Positions 18,163 through 27,137 of a DNA stretch of 64,000 nucleotides are shown here, piece by piece. Each line of letters starts with the position of its first letter. Position 1 is the first letter of the stretch. The stretch spans positions 1-64,000 of the forward strand of contig JBNKZU010000004.1 of assembly GCA_050301795.1 (NCBI GenBank). The letters are read 5' to 3'. The DNA comes from JBNKZU01 sp050301795. Its GTDB lineage: Bacteria; Pseudomonadota; Gammaproteobacteria; Thiohalomonadales; Thiohalomonadaceae. The translations under genes were made by a program, and so were the position numbers. The notes below the pieces were generated by a model that ran no database searches, was not told the origin of the DNA, and worked only from the letters and a program-made list of their open reading frames with translations.

Positions 18163-18399
18163 ATGAGTAGTGTTGAAGAGCGCGTCAAAAAGATAGTTAT
18201 TGAGCAACTGGGTGTTAAGGAAGAAGAAGTTGTAAATTCTTCATCGTTCGTAGACGATCTAGGCGCAGATTCACTCGACACCGTCGAGCTGGTAATGGCT
18301 TTGGAAGAGGAGTTCGAAACAGAAATTCCAGATGAAGAAGCAGAAAAGATTACTACTGTCCAACAGGCGATTGATTACGTCAACGCCAATCAGGGCTAA
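18163..18399 (+). CDS. acpP: Acyl carrier protein
   Basis: A 78-residue acidic ACP. The phosphopantetheine serine is Ser37 in LGADSLDTVELVMALEEEF. A strong CGGAGGA ribosome site lies upstream and the 131-bp gap after fabG probably contains an additional promoter, which fits the high ACP demand. Confidence 0.97.
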   Translation: MSSVEERVKKIVIEQLGVKEEEVVNSSSFVDDLGADSLDTVELVMALEEEFETEIPDEEAEKITTVQQAIDYVNANQG

Positions 18400-18419
18400 G
18401 CAACGTACAGCAGGCAAAC

Positions 18420-18456
18420 GCCGCGACCACTTTTAAAAGTGGCCGCGGCTTTTTGT
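18420..18456 (+). terminator. Terminator after acpP
   Basis: A long GC-rich stem (GCCGCG and CCACTTT paired to AGTGG and CCGCGGC, with an A bulge) is followed by TTTTTGTTTTT. It separates acpP from fabF, so fabF depends on read-through or its own promoter. Confidence 0.85.
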
Positions 18457-18495
18457 TTTTAAATCTCCAGTGAAAAGATAGAAGAGGATAGGCAG

Positions 18496-19734
18496 TTGGA
18501 AAAGCGTCGCGTCGTAATTACAGGTATGGGAATGGTCTCGCCCGTCGGTATTGGCGTTAAAGAGAGTTGGGAAAATATTCTTGCGGGTAAAAGCGGTATT
18601 GCACCCATTACCCACTTCGATACCACTGGCTTTTCAACCACATTTGGTGGCTCTGTTAAAAACTTTGATATATCAGACTATATCTCAGTTAAGGATGCCA
18701 AAAAGATGGATCCCTTTATCCACTATGGAATGGCCGCTTCTATTGAGGCGTTCGAGGATTCAGGACTTGAGGTCACTGAAGAGAATGCTGAGCGTATTGG
18801 TGTCGCTGTTGGTTCTGGAATTGGTGGGCTCCCTGGCATTGAAAAAGGATTTGAAGCTTTTTCTAAAGGCGGTGCTCGAAAGATATCGCCATTCTTTGTC
18901 CCAAGTAACATCATCAATATGATCTCTGGTCATGTCTCAATTAAGTTTGGTTTGAAAGGACCAAATATCGCGTTGGTCACTGCCTGTGCAACGGGTACAC
19001 ATAGCATCGGAGATGCTGCGCGCTTAATTGAATATGGCGATGCAGATGTAATGGTCGCTGGTGGCGCAGAGATGGCCACATCCCCAACGGGATTGGGCGG
19101 TTTTGGCGCTGCAAGAGCACTCTCAACCCGTAATGATTCACCAGAAACGGCCAGTCGCCCCTGGGATAAGGATCGTGACGGATTTGTGCTAAGTGATGGT
19201 GCTGGTGTTCTTGTTCTTGAAGAGTACGAACACGCCAAAAAGCGTGGCGCCAAGATTTATGCCGAGGTGGTTGGTTATGGTATGAGTGGTGATGCCTATC
19301 ACATGACACTCCCTGCTAAGGGTGGTGAAGGTGCAATGCGCTGTATGAACAATGCAATGCGTAATGCCGGCATTAATCCTGATCAGGTGAACTACATCAA
19401 TGCACACGGCACATCAACGCCTGCTGGCGACATTGCAGAGACTGAGGCCGCCAAGGGTGCGTTTGGCGACCATGCCTATAAGATTGCAATGAGTTCAACA
19501 AAATCGATGACAGGTCATCTCTTGGGTGCTGCGGGTGGTATTGAAGCAATCTTTACAGCATTAGCTGTTAAGGAGCAGGTCGCTCCGCCGACGATCAATC
19601 TTGAAAACCCTGATCCTGAATGTGATCTTGATTATGTGACAACTGGCACAAGAGCTATGACGATTAATTATGCGCTTTCAAACTCATTTGGTTTTGGTGG
19701 CACTAATGGCACTTTAATCATGGCAAAGGTTTAA
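18496..19734 (+). CDS. fabF: Beta-ketoacyl-ACP synthase II
   Basis: A 412-residue KAS II elongating acyl-ACP chains. Catalytic Cys164 is in TACATGTHSIGDA and the two histidines are in NAHGTSTPAGD and GHLLGAAGG. The start is TTG at 18496, needed to give the family N-terminus EKRRVVITGMGMVSPVG. The start is preceded by AGGATAGGC as a weak ribosome site. Confidence 0.95.
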   Translation: MEKRRVVITGMGMVSPVGIGVKESWENILAGKSGIAPITHFDTTGFSTTFGGSVKNFDISDYISVKDAKKMDPFIHYGMAASIEAFEDSGLEVTEENAERIGVAVGSGIGGLPGIEKGFEAFSKGGARKISPFFVPSNIINMISGHVSIKFGLKGPNIALVTACATGTHSIGDAARLIEYGDADVMVAGGAEMATSPTGLGGFGAARALSTRNDSPETASRPWDKDRDGFVLSDGAGVLVLEEYEHAKKRGAKIYAEVVGYGMSGDAYHMTLPAKGGEGAMRCMNNAMRNAGINPDQVNYINAHGTSTPAGDIAETEAAKGAFGDHAYKIAMSSTKSMTGHLLGAAGGIEAIFTALAVKEQVAPPTINLENPDPECDLDYVTTGTRAMTINYALSNSFGFGGTNGTLIMAKV

Positions 19735-19815
19735 TTCGAAACAGATATGTTTCACCATGGAGTTATCTACCACCATGGATGGTGAAAAAAGCCTCATCAA
19801 TCGCAGAGGTTATCA

Positions 19816-20658
19816 ATGACAATCCAGCAAGCTCCAGAGTGTTGTGAGGTTCTGATTAACGGAAGAGCAATCTCTTCAGTATCTCCCTTTGAACGAGCAC
19901 TGCACTATGGTGACGGGATCTTCGAAACCATCGCTCTTAAAGATGGAAAACTACAGTTTCTGCCAAAACACTTGCAAAGATTAAGACAAGGTGCAGAGAG
20001 ACTAGGTATTGAATTCAAAGACGGCGAAAAATTAATAGCCGAGCTAAACACCATCACTCAAGGAAAGCGTAGAGGGGTTGTTAAAATTATTCTGACACGC
20101 GGAAATGGAGGGCGTGGCTATCAACCGCCTGAGAATTCTGATCCTACCCGTTTAGTTTATAGTTACCCATGGCCGACAAAATATGATGAGATAAAAGGTC
20201 TTAGAGTCATGTTTTGTAAAACAATGATTTCAAGGAATCCTGCATTAGCTGGAATCAAACACCTTAATCGGCTTGAGAATGTTCTGGCTCGATCAGAATG
20301 GAGTGATGAGTTTGATGAAGGCTTAATGTCTGATAGTGATGGTCATTGGATAGAAGGGACAATGAGCAATCTGTTTTGGGTGAATGGTGGTTCGATCTAT
20401 ACACCACAACTAGACGATTGTGGTGTTAATGGAATTATTCGTTCACAGGTGTTGGATATTGCATCAAATGTTGGCATTCAATGTAAAGGAGTCATCTGTG
20501 CTGATCGTTCTACACTGCTTAATGCTGATGAAGTGTTTATGACGAATGCTCTAATCGGCATCATGCCTGTTATAAAACTTGAAACCAAAGAATTCATGAA
20601 TTGTGAAGTAACGAAAATGCTACGCGATCAACTCGTCCAAAGGATCGCAGATGAATAG
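19816..20658 (+). CDS. pabC: Aminodeoxychorismate lyase
   Basis: A 280-residue class IV PLP enzyme making 4-aminobenzoate from 4-amino-4-deoxychorismate for folate. FERALHYGDGIFETI near the N-terminus, the PLP lysine in IKHLNRLENV (near 150) and EGTMSNLFWV are diagnostic. It lies in the standard fabF-pabC-mltG order and overlaps mltG by 8 bp. Confidence 0.92.
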   Translation: MTIQQAPECCEVLINGRAISSVSPFERALHYGDGIFETIALKDGKLQFLPKHLQRLRQGAERLGIEFKDGEKLIAELNTITQGKRRGVVKIILTRGNGGRGYQPPENSDPTRLVYSYPWPTKYDEIKGLRVMFCKTMISRNPALAGIKHLNRLENVLARSEWSDEFDEGLMSDSDGHWIEGTMSNLFWVNGGSIYTPQLDDCGVNGIIRSQVLDIASNVGIQCKGVICADRSTLLNADEVFMTNALIGIMPVIKLETKEFMNCEVTKMLRDQLVQRIADE

Positions 20659-21694
20659 ATGGGTTAAGAAACTTGGGCTTATTTTTACAGTATCATCAGT
20701 TGCATTGATGATAACTTTATGGATATTAGTAAAACAGTTTGAAAACCAGACGATACTTCTAACAAGTGAGAATGAGAGCTTTACGATCAATAGTGGCTCT
20801 TCATTGTATCAGGTTGCTAATAAACTAAAACAGAAGGGTATTATCAGTAGTGCGCGGATGTTCGTTTGGATGACTCGCCTCGAAGGTTACGATGCTCACA
20901 TTCAGGCAGGTGAGTATGAACTTAAGCGTGAGATGACACCCGTTACATTATTGGCACTCTTTGTTTCAGGTAAGGTAAAACAGTACTCGATAACACTGCT
21001 TGAAGGATGGACGTTCAAGGATGTTATTAATGCACTAAAACAAGCGACGAATCTTAGGCAGAGGCTTGAAGATTATTCTGCTGAAACAGTGATGAAAGCG
21101 ATAGGTCATGAAGGCCTTAACCCAGAGGGTCGCTTCTTTCCTGATACCTATAACTTTCCAGCCGGAACAACTGATATCCAGTTCCTGAGCCGTGCCTTTG
21201 AGATGATGCAGCGAGTGCTAAATCAAGAGTGGGAACAACGTGTCGAAAAACTACCACTTAAGAGCCAGGATGAGGCGCTGATTCTTGCCTCGATTGTAGA
21301 GAAAGAGACGGGTCATCCTCAGGATAGGGACAAGATTGCCGGTGTGTTTATTCGAAGGTTAATCAAAGGAATGAGGTTACAGACCGACCCAACAGTGATT
21401 TACGGCCTGGGTGATAGCTTTGATGGAAACCTCAGACGCAGAGATCTTCAAAAAGATACCCCCTATAACACCTATACCCGCTTTGGTTTAACTCCGACAC
21501 CAATAGCGATGCCCGGACGTGACTCGATACATGCCGTGCTCCATCCGGATGATTCAGATGCACTCTATTTTGTCGCAAAAGGAGATGGTCAATCACACTT
21601 CTCAGCAACGCTTGAAGAGCATAATGAGGCGGTGATTAAGTATCAGCTTAATGGTAAAAGAAAATCGTTTTCTTCTTACCGTTCTACACAATAG
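20651..21694 (+). CDS. mltG: Endolytic murein transglycosylase MltG
   Basis: A 347-residue YceG-family protein with one N-terminal membrane helix (about 8-28), a LysM-like region (SGSSLYQVANKLKQKGII) and the catalytic domain with the essential glutamate in LASIVEKETGH, plus LQTDPTVIYG and PYNTYTRFGLTPTPIA. It cuts nascent glycan strands to end their growth. The start overlaps pabC by 8 bp; an alternative ATG at 20660 is possible. Its end overlaps a convergent small membrane-protein gene by 11 bp. Confidence 0.95.
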   Translation: MNRWVKKLGLIFTVSSVALMITLWILVKQFENQTILLTSENESFTINSGSSLYQVANKLKQKGIISSARMFVWMTRLEGYDAHIQAGEYELKREMTPVTLLALFVSGKVKQYSITLLEGWTFKDVINALKQATNLRQRLEDYSAETVMKAIGHEGLNPEGRFFPDTYNFPAGTTDIQFLSRAFEMMQRVLNQEWEQRVEKLPLKSQDEALILASIVEKETGHPQDRDKIAGVFIRRLIKGMRLQTDPTVIYGLGDSFDGNLRRRDLQKDTPYNTYTRFGLTPTPIAMPGRDSIHAVLHPDDSDALYFVAKGDGQSHFSATLEEHNEAVIKYQLNGKRKSFSSYRSTQ

Positions 21695-21863
21695 ATATTA
21701 AAAACAGGACAAACAACACAACCATAACAATTGGAAAAAGTGCTGCTTTCCAATCACTGGCGCTCCCTTTGGGACTTTGTGTAATCATGACCTTTGCCCT
21801 TGGCCAGATCATAACGACCATAGCGCCAAGCAATAGAGCTGAACCGATTTTCATCCAATCCAT
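21684..21863 (-). CDS. Small conserved membrane protein, 59 residues
   Basis: The minus strand encodes a 59-residue protein starting MDWMKIGSALLLGAMVVMIW, with two predicted transmembrane helices (about 6-20 and 38-58) joined by a basic loop containing SPKGSASDWKAAL. I recognise this layout (MDWMKIG at the start, SPKGS-x-DW before the second helix) from a small unnamed protein of many gammaproteobacteria such as Pseudomonas; no function is known to me. An AAGGGG ribosome site is 8-13 bp before the ATG. The stop overlaps the mltG stop region by 11 bp. A terminator hairpin for the upstream gene lies just before it. Confidence 0.75.
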   Translation of the reverse strand: MDWMKIGSALLLGAMVVMIWPRAKVMITQSPKGSASDWKAALFPIVMVVLFVLFLISIV

Positions 21864-21886
21864 ATTTCTGTACCCCTTAAAGTATA

Positions 21887-21908
21887 AAAGCCCCTGACGG
21901 GGCTTTTA
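21887..21908 (-). terminator. Terminator after the YccA-like gene
   Basis: An 8-bp perfect stem AAAGCCCC/GGGGCTTT with a 4-nt loop is flanked by A and T runs. It lies 20 bp after the YccA-like stop codon on the minus strand and just upstream of the small membrane gene. Confidence 0.85.
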
Positions 21909-21927
21909 ATTCAGGCCTGGTCACTTG

Positions 21928-22593
21928 CTAGTCGTTATTTGACAATGCGCCAAGAAGGTGAAGCAGATTAATAAAGATATTAAAGATGCTCAGATAGAGA
22001 CTAACGGTCATGTGAAGATAGTTAGTTTCACCGCCATTAATCATGCGACTAGTATCAAAAAGAATAAACCCGCTCATCAGCACAATCACGATTGACGAAA
22101 TGGCAAGTGATAGAGCCGGAATCTCAAAAAAGATATTACCAATCGCCGCAAAAAGGACAACCAGCATTCCTGTAAAGAGCGCACCGCCTAGGAAACTAAA
22201 GTCCTTACGAGTTGATAACGCATAGGCTGAAAGTCCAAGGAAAATAGCACCAGTACCACCCATAGCCGCCATCACAATCTGACCACCATTAGGAAGGCTT
22301 AGATACATGCTCAGGATTGGCCCTAAAGAGAAGCCCATCAGACCAGTAATCGCAAAAACAACGCCAAGACCAGCAGAAGAGTTGGCTGTTTTGGGTAATG
22401 CCAGCCATATCAAGAGAAACGCAACACCGATTGAAAGCAGATAGGTGATCGGAGGCATATTCATCGCAGTTGAAACACCTGCCATGATTGCACTGAAGAT
22501 CAGTGTAAGAGAAAGCATAGAATAGGTATTTCTGATCAGTCGATTCGTGGCAAAAGCACGTTCGTTCGTCTGTAAAATTGATGTTTCCGACAT
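21928..22593 (-). CDS. yccA: Bax inhibitor-1/YccA family membrane protein
   Basis: A 221-residue protein with seven predicted transmembrane helices and the family's C-terminal segment SLYLSIFNIFINLLHLLG, with FDTSRMI before it. E. coli YccA modulates the FtsH membrane protease; other family members have been linked to ion or stress homeostasis. The soluble N-terminus is about 20 residues. The gene is monocistronic with its own terminator. The family is certain; the YccA-like role is inferred. Confidence 0.88.
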   Translation of the reverse strand: MSETSILQTNERAFATNRLIRNTYSMLSLTLIFSAIMAGVSTAMNMPPITYLLSIGVAFLLIWLALPKTANSSAGLGVVFAITGLMGFSLGPILSMYLSLPNGGQIVMAAMGGTGAIFLGLSAYALSTRKDFSFLGGALFTGMLVVLFAAIGNIFFEIPALSLAISSIVIVLMSGFILFDTSRMINGGETNYLHMTVSLYLSIFNIFINLLHLLGALSNND

Positions 22594-22691
22594 TAGTTAA
22601 GCTCCACTAGCTGTTTATATATAACGATATGTAAGGATACTTTGAAAAGAAACAAGATCAAGCTGGAATTATTTGATCAACTTGGTTATGA

Positions 22692-22724
22692 TTGCGCCCG
22701 CATTAGACAAAGCACCTATACAAT
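22692..22724 (+). promoter_or_regulatory. Candidate distal promoter for tRNA-Ser
   Basis: TATACAAT (22717-22724) resembles a -10 element, with a poor TTGCGC at 22692. If used, the tRNA-Ser transcript would have a leader of about 155 nt containing a structured repeat. A second TACAAT box (22872-22877) lies nearer the tRNA without a good -35. Confidence 0.35.
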
Positions 22725-22734
22725 ACACGGTGTG

Positions 22735-22858
22735 ACTGGAGAATGTCGAAAAAGTTCCTAATGGAACGATTTGGGACAGCGAAGCTGGCCCGGAGGGCGA
22801 GTACAGGATGTACGGAGCAAAGCGGTGGTTCCACCGCGTGGTTTAACAAAACCACAAC
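22735..22858 (+). repeat. Structured repeat element upstream of tRNA-Ser
   Basis: This stretch holds a row of short hairpins: GTTCC-TAAT-GGAAC, AGC-GAA-GCT, GTAC-AGGAT-GTAC, CGGTGG-TT-CCACCG and GTGGTTT-AACA-AAACCAC. Read on the minus strand the order and linkers (CATCC loop, TCGCCCTCCGGGCC, then a GTTCC hairpin) follow the same plan as the repeats beside tRNA-Asn and tRNA-Leu, so it belongs to that family. Confidence 0.65.
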
Positions 22859-22887
22859 TTTAAGGATTAAGTACAATTTGTTTTATT

Positions 22888-22975
<88 letters not shown>

Positions 22976-22979
22976 TACA

Positions 22980-23015
22980 AAAAAAATGGGGTTCCAATCG
23001 GAACCCCATTTTTGT
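22980..23015 (+). terminator. Terminator after tRNA-Ser (bidirectional)
   Basis: A perfect 10-bp stem ATGGGGTTCC/GGAACCCCAT with an AATC loop, flanked by A7 and T5. It can stop tRNA-Ser transcription and also that of the convergent DUF188 gene. Confidence 0.9.
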
Positions 23016-23045
23016 ATCTATCCTATTTTAACAATTCCACCAACC

Positions 23046-23501
23046 TTAGCCGCCCCTGTTTTTGGTTAGTAAACGGTCTAGGTGATTTGCAAACGCCTGT
23101 CGGTCACTTTGGTTAAGTGGTGCAGGGCCGCCTAATGTTTCGACGCCACTGGCGCGCATGGTATCCATAAAGTCGCGCATATTAAGACGTTGACGGATAG
23201 TTTCGGTAGAGTAGAGTTCCCCGCGGGGGTTAAGTGCTTGCCCACCATTGTCGATAACCTCTGACGCTAACGGAATATCTGCGGTGATCACAAGATCGCC
23301 CGGTTCAACTCGCTTTACAATTTCGTTATCAGCAACATCAAACCCTGATGCAACCTGTATCGAGCGAATAAAGGGGGATTTTGGTGTTCGCAGGTATTGA
23401 TTTGCGACCAGTATCACCTCTGTTTTTGTGCGCTCTGCTGCTCGATAGAGGATCTCTTTAATCACCACCGGACAAGCGTCAGCATCAACCAAAATCTTCA
23501 T
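23046..23501 (-). CDS. YaiI/YqxD family protein (UPF0178, DUF188)
   Basis: A 151-residue DUF188 protein with the family's N-terminal MKILVDADACPVVIKEILYRAAER, the central GDLVITADIPLASEV and the C-terminal DRQAFANHLDRLL. The DxDACP and TADIPLA motifs suggest a PIN-like, metal-binding nuclease fold; the cellular role is unknown. It is convergent with tRNA-Ser and apparently monocistronic. Confidence 0.9.
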   Translation of the reverse strand: MKILVDADACPVVIKEILYRAAERTKTEVILVANQYLRTPKSPFIRSIQVASGFDVADNEIVKRVEPGDLVITADIPLASEVIDNGGQALNPRGELYSTETIRQRLNMRDFMDTMRASGVETLGGPAPLNQSDRQAFANHLDRLLTKNRGG

Positions 23502-23634
23502 ATTAATCCCATATTTAATAATTATCGGAATAGTAGCGTCGATGAAGAAAAAAATCCTCTTATCAGGGTTTTTTATTCTGATAAGCTGGCGTTACTATTA
23601 GAGATTCTAAAAAATGATTAGAGATAGGTAACAA

Positions 23635-26250
23635 ATGGCTCTTGAACCCTTGAAGCTTGTAAATCAAATTTTGTTGGGTGTGACTAATGGCATGGCGCGC
23701 ATACCTGACTATATCCGTGATAATCGCAAAAAAGCGCTGCTTTCACTGATACTTTTAACCTTGTTCTTCGGCGCTGGAATCCCAAAGATAAAGCTGGATA
23801 TGAGTATGGAGGCCTTCTTTAGAGAGGGTGATCCGACTTTGCATGATTTTAATGTCTTCAAATATCTCTTTGGTAGTGATCAGTTTTTAATGCTGATGTT
23901 TAAGCCTGCTGATGGTGACGTGTTCAGTGCTGAGTCACTTAATAATCTTAAAGCTCTGGAAGATGAGCTTAATGAGAAGCGACTTGGGGCTGATACACCT
24001 CTTAATCGGATTACCCGCGTCCGTAGTATCTACTCTTCTGATTTTCTTGAAGCAACTGATGAAGCGCTGATTAACCGGAAATTTATTGGTGAAGAGCGAT
24101 TGCCTTTGAATCAGGCCGAGAGTGATGCATTACGCCAACTGGCGATGAAACAGAAGGATTACCCCGGACAGCTCTTCTCACGTGATAGTGAGCTTGGGAT
24201 ATTAATGATCCAGACCGACTACACCTCTCGACTTAAAGAGAGTGCTGAGGCATCAGTTGAAAAAATGCCAACAGAGATACCTGTCGATGACATGAGTGGC
24301 TTTGGCGGGTTTGATGAGAGTGAAGCTCCGGCAAAACCAACAGGGTTATTACTCGCACCAGATCAACTGCCAGAATATGAACGGGTTGATATGAAAGAGT
24401 ACAGCCTTTTTATGGATGAGTTTAATAAAGTGCTTGCCAATCACGACTGGAAACACCAGCTCTCGGGTGAAGATGGCTCAGTCACCTATCTTGCGGTGGG
24501 TAATCCATGGATGATGGATCTGTTTAATCGGGTGATTATGAAAGAGATGGCCATGTTCTCAATGATCTCGATGATTCTAATTGTTATTGTGCTCTATTTT
24601 ACCATCGGCACTATTGCCGGTACTTTGTGGCCAACTGTCCTGGTTGCTATCGGAATTGTCTGGACATTAGGTATTGTTGGTTGGTCTGGTGTGCCGGTGA
24701 ATATGATGATCAATATCACCGTGTTTCTAATCCTTACGGTAGGGGTTGCGGCGTCGATTCATATTCTCTCAGTTTTTAAGCAGATGAGAGAAAAAGGGAT
24801 GGAGGAGCATGAGGCGCTAACTGAGACACTACGAAAAACCGGACTGCCGATCATGCTCGCCGCGTTAACAACGATTGCGGGCATGTTATCAATGACGGTG
24901 ATCCCGATAGCACCAATCAAAGCTTTTGCCATGTTTGCTTCCATTGGCGTGTTTGTCACTTTCTGGCTTACGGTGATCTATCTGCCAACATTAATGGAGT
25001 TCTGGTCTCCAGTGCATCGTCATAAGGGCGGGGAGATTAAGCTTAAACGAACAGATGTTTGGCTACAGCGCTTTTTGGAATGCGTTTACGATTGTGGTCG
25101 TGATTATCCAAAACGGATTATTGCTATCTTTGTTGTGATTACTGCGATTGCAATGATGGGTATTCCTAAGGTCTTTATTGATACCAATATCGTTACGTTA
25201 ATAAAGCCGGGTGTCGGTGTTCAAGAGGCGATTGGTGCGATTGATAAGTATTTTGGGGGTAGCTCTACTGCTGAGGTGTTGATCGATAGCGGGCGACCAG
25301 ATGGCATAAAGGATCCAAAAACACTTCATGCAATGGATCGATTCCAACAACACGTCTTAAATGCTCGTTCTGAATTAGTGGCACGGATAGACTCTATTGT
25401 TAAGTTGACCAAAGAGTCATATAAAAATATGACTGACGGAAGAGAGGATAACTACATCATCCCCGATGATCCCGATGTGTTATCTCAAACGCTGTTCAGC
25501 TTTGAGTCGGCTGACCCATCTACCCGCAAGCTGTTTGTTGATGATGAGTGGCAGGTGGCTCGTGTCACAGTACAGGTTGAGACACGGGGATCAACCGAGT
25601 ATGAAGAGTTTAATCACCAGTTAAATCAGTGGTTGGATGAGTACTTTGCTGAGGTCAAACAGTCGAATCCTAATTTCAAAACTGGGATTACTGGAAGTAT
25701 TCCATTAATGATGGAGATGACGGCCTTTATCTCAAAAGCACAAATCAACTCATATATTCTGGTGATAGCGGTTATTGCAGGGCTGCTGCTGATAATTTTT
25801 GGATCATTGCGTTTTGGTCTGTTAGCGATGATCCCTAATGTATTGCCGATCATGATGATTATGGGGATCACTGGATGGCTTGGTATACCACTGGATACAG
25901 ATACCTTATTAGTTATGCCACTAGCAATCGGTATTGCGGTGGATGATTCCATTCACTTCCTGACCCATTACCGAACCGAGTTGTTAAAAGGTCGAAGTTC
26001 AGATGAAGCCATTCACTCGGCGATGACCCATGTGGGGCAGGCGATGTTCTACACATCAATCGTACTCTCAATCGGATTCCTAGTATTCGTATTGTCGATC
26101 CATGAGGGGATGACGAATTTTGGCATTCTCTCATCAATTGCAATGTTTTCGGCGTTGATGGCAGATATCTTCTTATTACCTGCGATGATCAATGTCTTCA
26201 AACCCTTTGAAAATCAAAAACACATAACACCAGCGGAGAGTGCAGCATGA
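23635..26250 (+). CDS. RND superfamily (MMPL-type) exporter
   Basis: An 871-residue RND permease with two repeated halves: a first helix (about 34-51), a large periplasmic domain, five clustered helices (about 305-460), then the same layout again. Motifs include NITVFLILTVGVAASIHIL in half one and MPLAIGIAVDDSIHFLTHYR in half two; the acidic pair DD is retained only in the second half. This is the MMPL/HpnN-like class that usually moves lipids or other hydrophobic molecules. Its stop overlaps the LolA-like gene by 4 bp. An outer-membrane protein gene follows. The cargo is unknown, though lipid is most likely. Confidence 0.85.
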   Translation: MALEPLKLVNQILLGVTNGMARIPDYIRDNRKKALLSLILLTLFFGAGIPKIKLDMSMEAFFREGDPTLHDFNVFKYLFGSDQFLMLMFKPADGDVFSAESLNNLKALEDELNEKRLGADTPLNRITRVRSIYSSDFLEATDEALINRKFIGEERLPLNQAESDALRQLAMKQKDYPGQLFSRDSELGILMIQTDYTSRLKESAEASVEKMPTEIPVDDMSGFGGFDESEAPAKPTGLLLAPDQLPEYERVDMKEYSLFMDEFNKVLANHDWKHQLSGEDGSVTYLAVGNPWMMDLFNRVIMKEMAMFSMISMILIVIVLYFTIGTIAGTLWPTVLVAIGIVWTLGIVGWSGVPVNMMINITVFLILTVGVAASIHILSVFKQMREKGMEEHEALTETLRKTGLPIMLAALTTIAGMLSMTVIPIAPIKAFAMFASIGVFVTFWLTVIYLPTLMEFWSPVHRHKGGEIKLKRTDVWLQRFLECVYDCGRDYPKRIIAIFVVITAIAMMGIPKVFIDTNIVTLIKPGVGVQEAIGAIDKYFGGSSTAEVLIDSGRPDGIKDPKTLHAMDRFQQHVLNARSELVARIDSIVKLTKESYKNMTDGREDNYIIPDDPDVLSQTLFSFESADPSTRKLFVDDEWQVARVTVQVETRGSTEYEEFNHQLNQWLDEYFAEVKQSNPNFKTGITGSIPLMMEMTAFISKAQINSYILVIAVIAGLLLIIFGSLRFGLLAMIPNVLPIMMIMGITGWLGIPLDTDTLLVMPLAIGIAVDDSIHFLTHYRTELLKGRSSDEAIHSAMTHVGQAMFYTSIVLSIGFLVFVLSIHEGMTNFGILSSIAMFSALMADIFLLPAMINVFKPFENQKHITPAESAA

Positions 26251-27128
26251 AGCGATCACTATTTCTAAAAGTTCTGTTTATTTCGCTCTCAATTCTTTCA
26301 CTTAATGTTAATGCACAGATGAGTGCACGAGATGTCGTACAGAAGATGCTGGATATCGACGATGGGATGTCACAATATAGTCAATCAGTATTAATGAGTT
26401 GTGCTTTTTCAGTTGTAAAAGGTCAACGTAAATGCAGGGCAAAGCCACGCACTAAGGTTTCTGAGTCCTTAAGAAAGGATGTTGGAAAATCACTTGAAGA
26501 TACCATTAATCTAAACCTCATCTTAAAACCCTCCAGTGAAAAGGGTATGGCCTTCTTACAAAAGGATTACGATGATGAGAGCAAGGATTCTGAGCAGTGG
26601 ATGTATATGCCTGCATTAAAGAAACTCAAGCGGATTGTCTCTGAAACCGATGATGGCCCGAAAACCGGAACCCTGTTTGGATCTGAGATAGCGTATGAGG
26701 ATATTGAAAAACGTCATATTAATGATTCCACATACGAAATGATTGATGCCAATGCCAGCTATGGCGAGCATCAGACATGGCAGATCAAATCGACTCCGAC
26801 AGCAAGTTATGCCCCTAAAACCTCTTATAGCTATTCAATTATGTGGGTGGATAAGGGTAATTACCTGCCACATCGTGTCGATCTCTATAATCGACAGAAT
26901 AATCTGGCTAAAACAATCTTTCAGCAACGAATGGAGAAGGTTGATGGTATTTGGGTCTCAAAACAGATGATGATCATCAACCATAGTAATCAACGAATGA
27001 GTATGATGCAGATCAAAAAGATAGCCATCAATATTGATGTGGATGATGACCTGCTTGGCATCCGTGCACTGGATGATAGTAACTATCGCGAATCAAAAAT
27101 GAAGTCGATCAGGTCAAAGGCAAAATAA
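26247..27128 (+). CDS. LolA-like periplasmic lipoprotein-sorting protein
   Basis: A 293-residue exported protein with a Sec signal peptide ending at about residue 23 (VNAQM). The rest matches the outer-membrane lipoprotein-sorting (LolA-like, PF17131) family, with KSSEKGMAFLQKDYDD-type and EQWMYMPALKKLKRI motifs and FGSEIAYEDIE. Such proteins carry lipid-like cargo and often pair with MMPL permeases, exactly as here. It overlaps the permease gene by 4 bp, and the outer-membrane gene starts 10 bp later. Four extra basic residues cap the C-terminus. Confidence 0.85.
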   Translation: MKRSLFLKVLFISLSILSLNVNAQMSARDVVQKMLDIDDGMSQYSQSVLMSCAFSVVKGQRKCRAKPRTKVSESLRKDVGKSLEDTINLNLILKPSSEKGMAFLQKDYDDESKDSEQWMYMPALKKLKRIVSETDDGPKTGTLFGSEIAYEDIEKRHINDSTYEMIDANASYGEHQTWQIKSTPTASYAPKTSYSYSIMWVDKGNYLPHRVDLYNRQNNLAKTIFQQRMEKVDGIWVSKQMMIINHSNQRMSMMQIKKIAINIDVDDDLLGIRALDDSNYRESKMKSIRSKAK

Positions 27129-27137
27129 ACCATTCCT

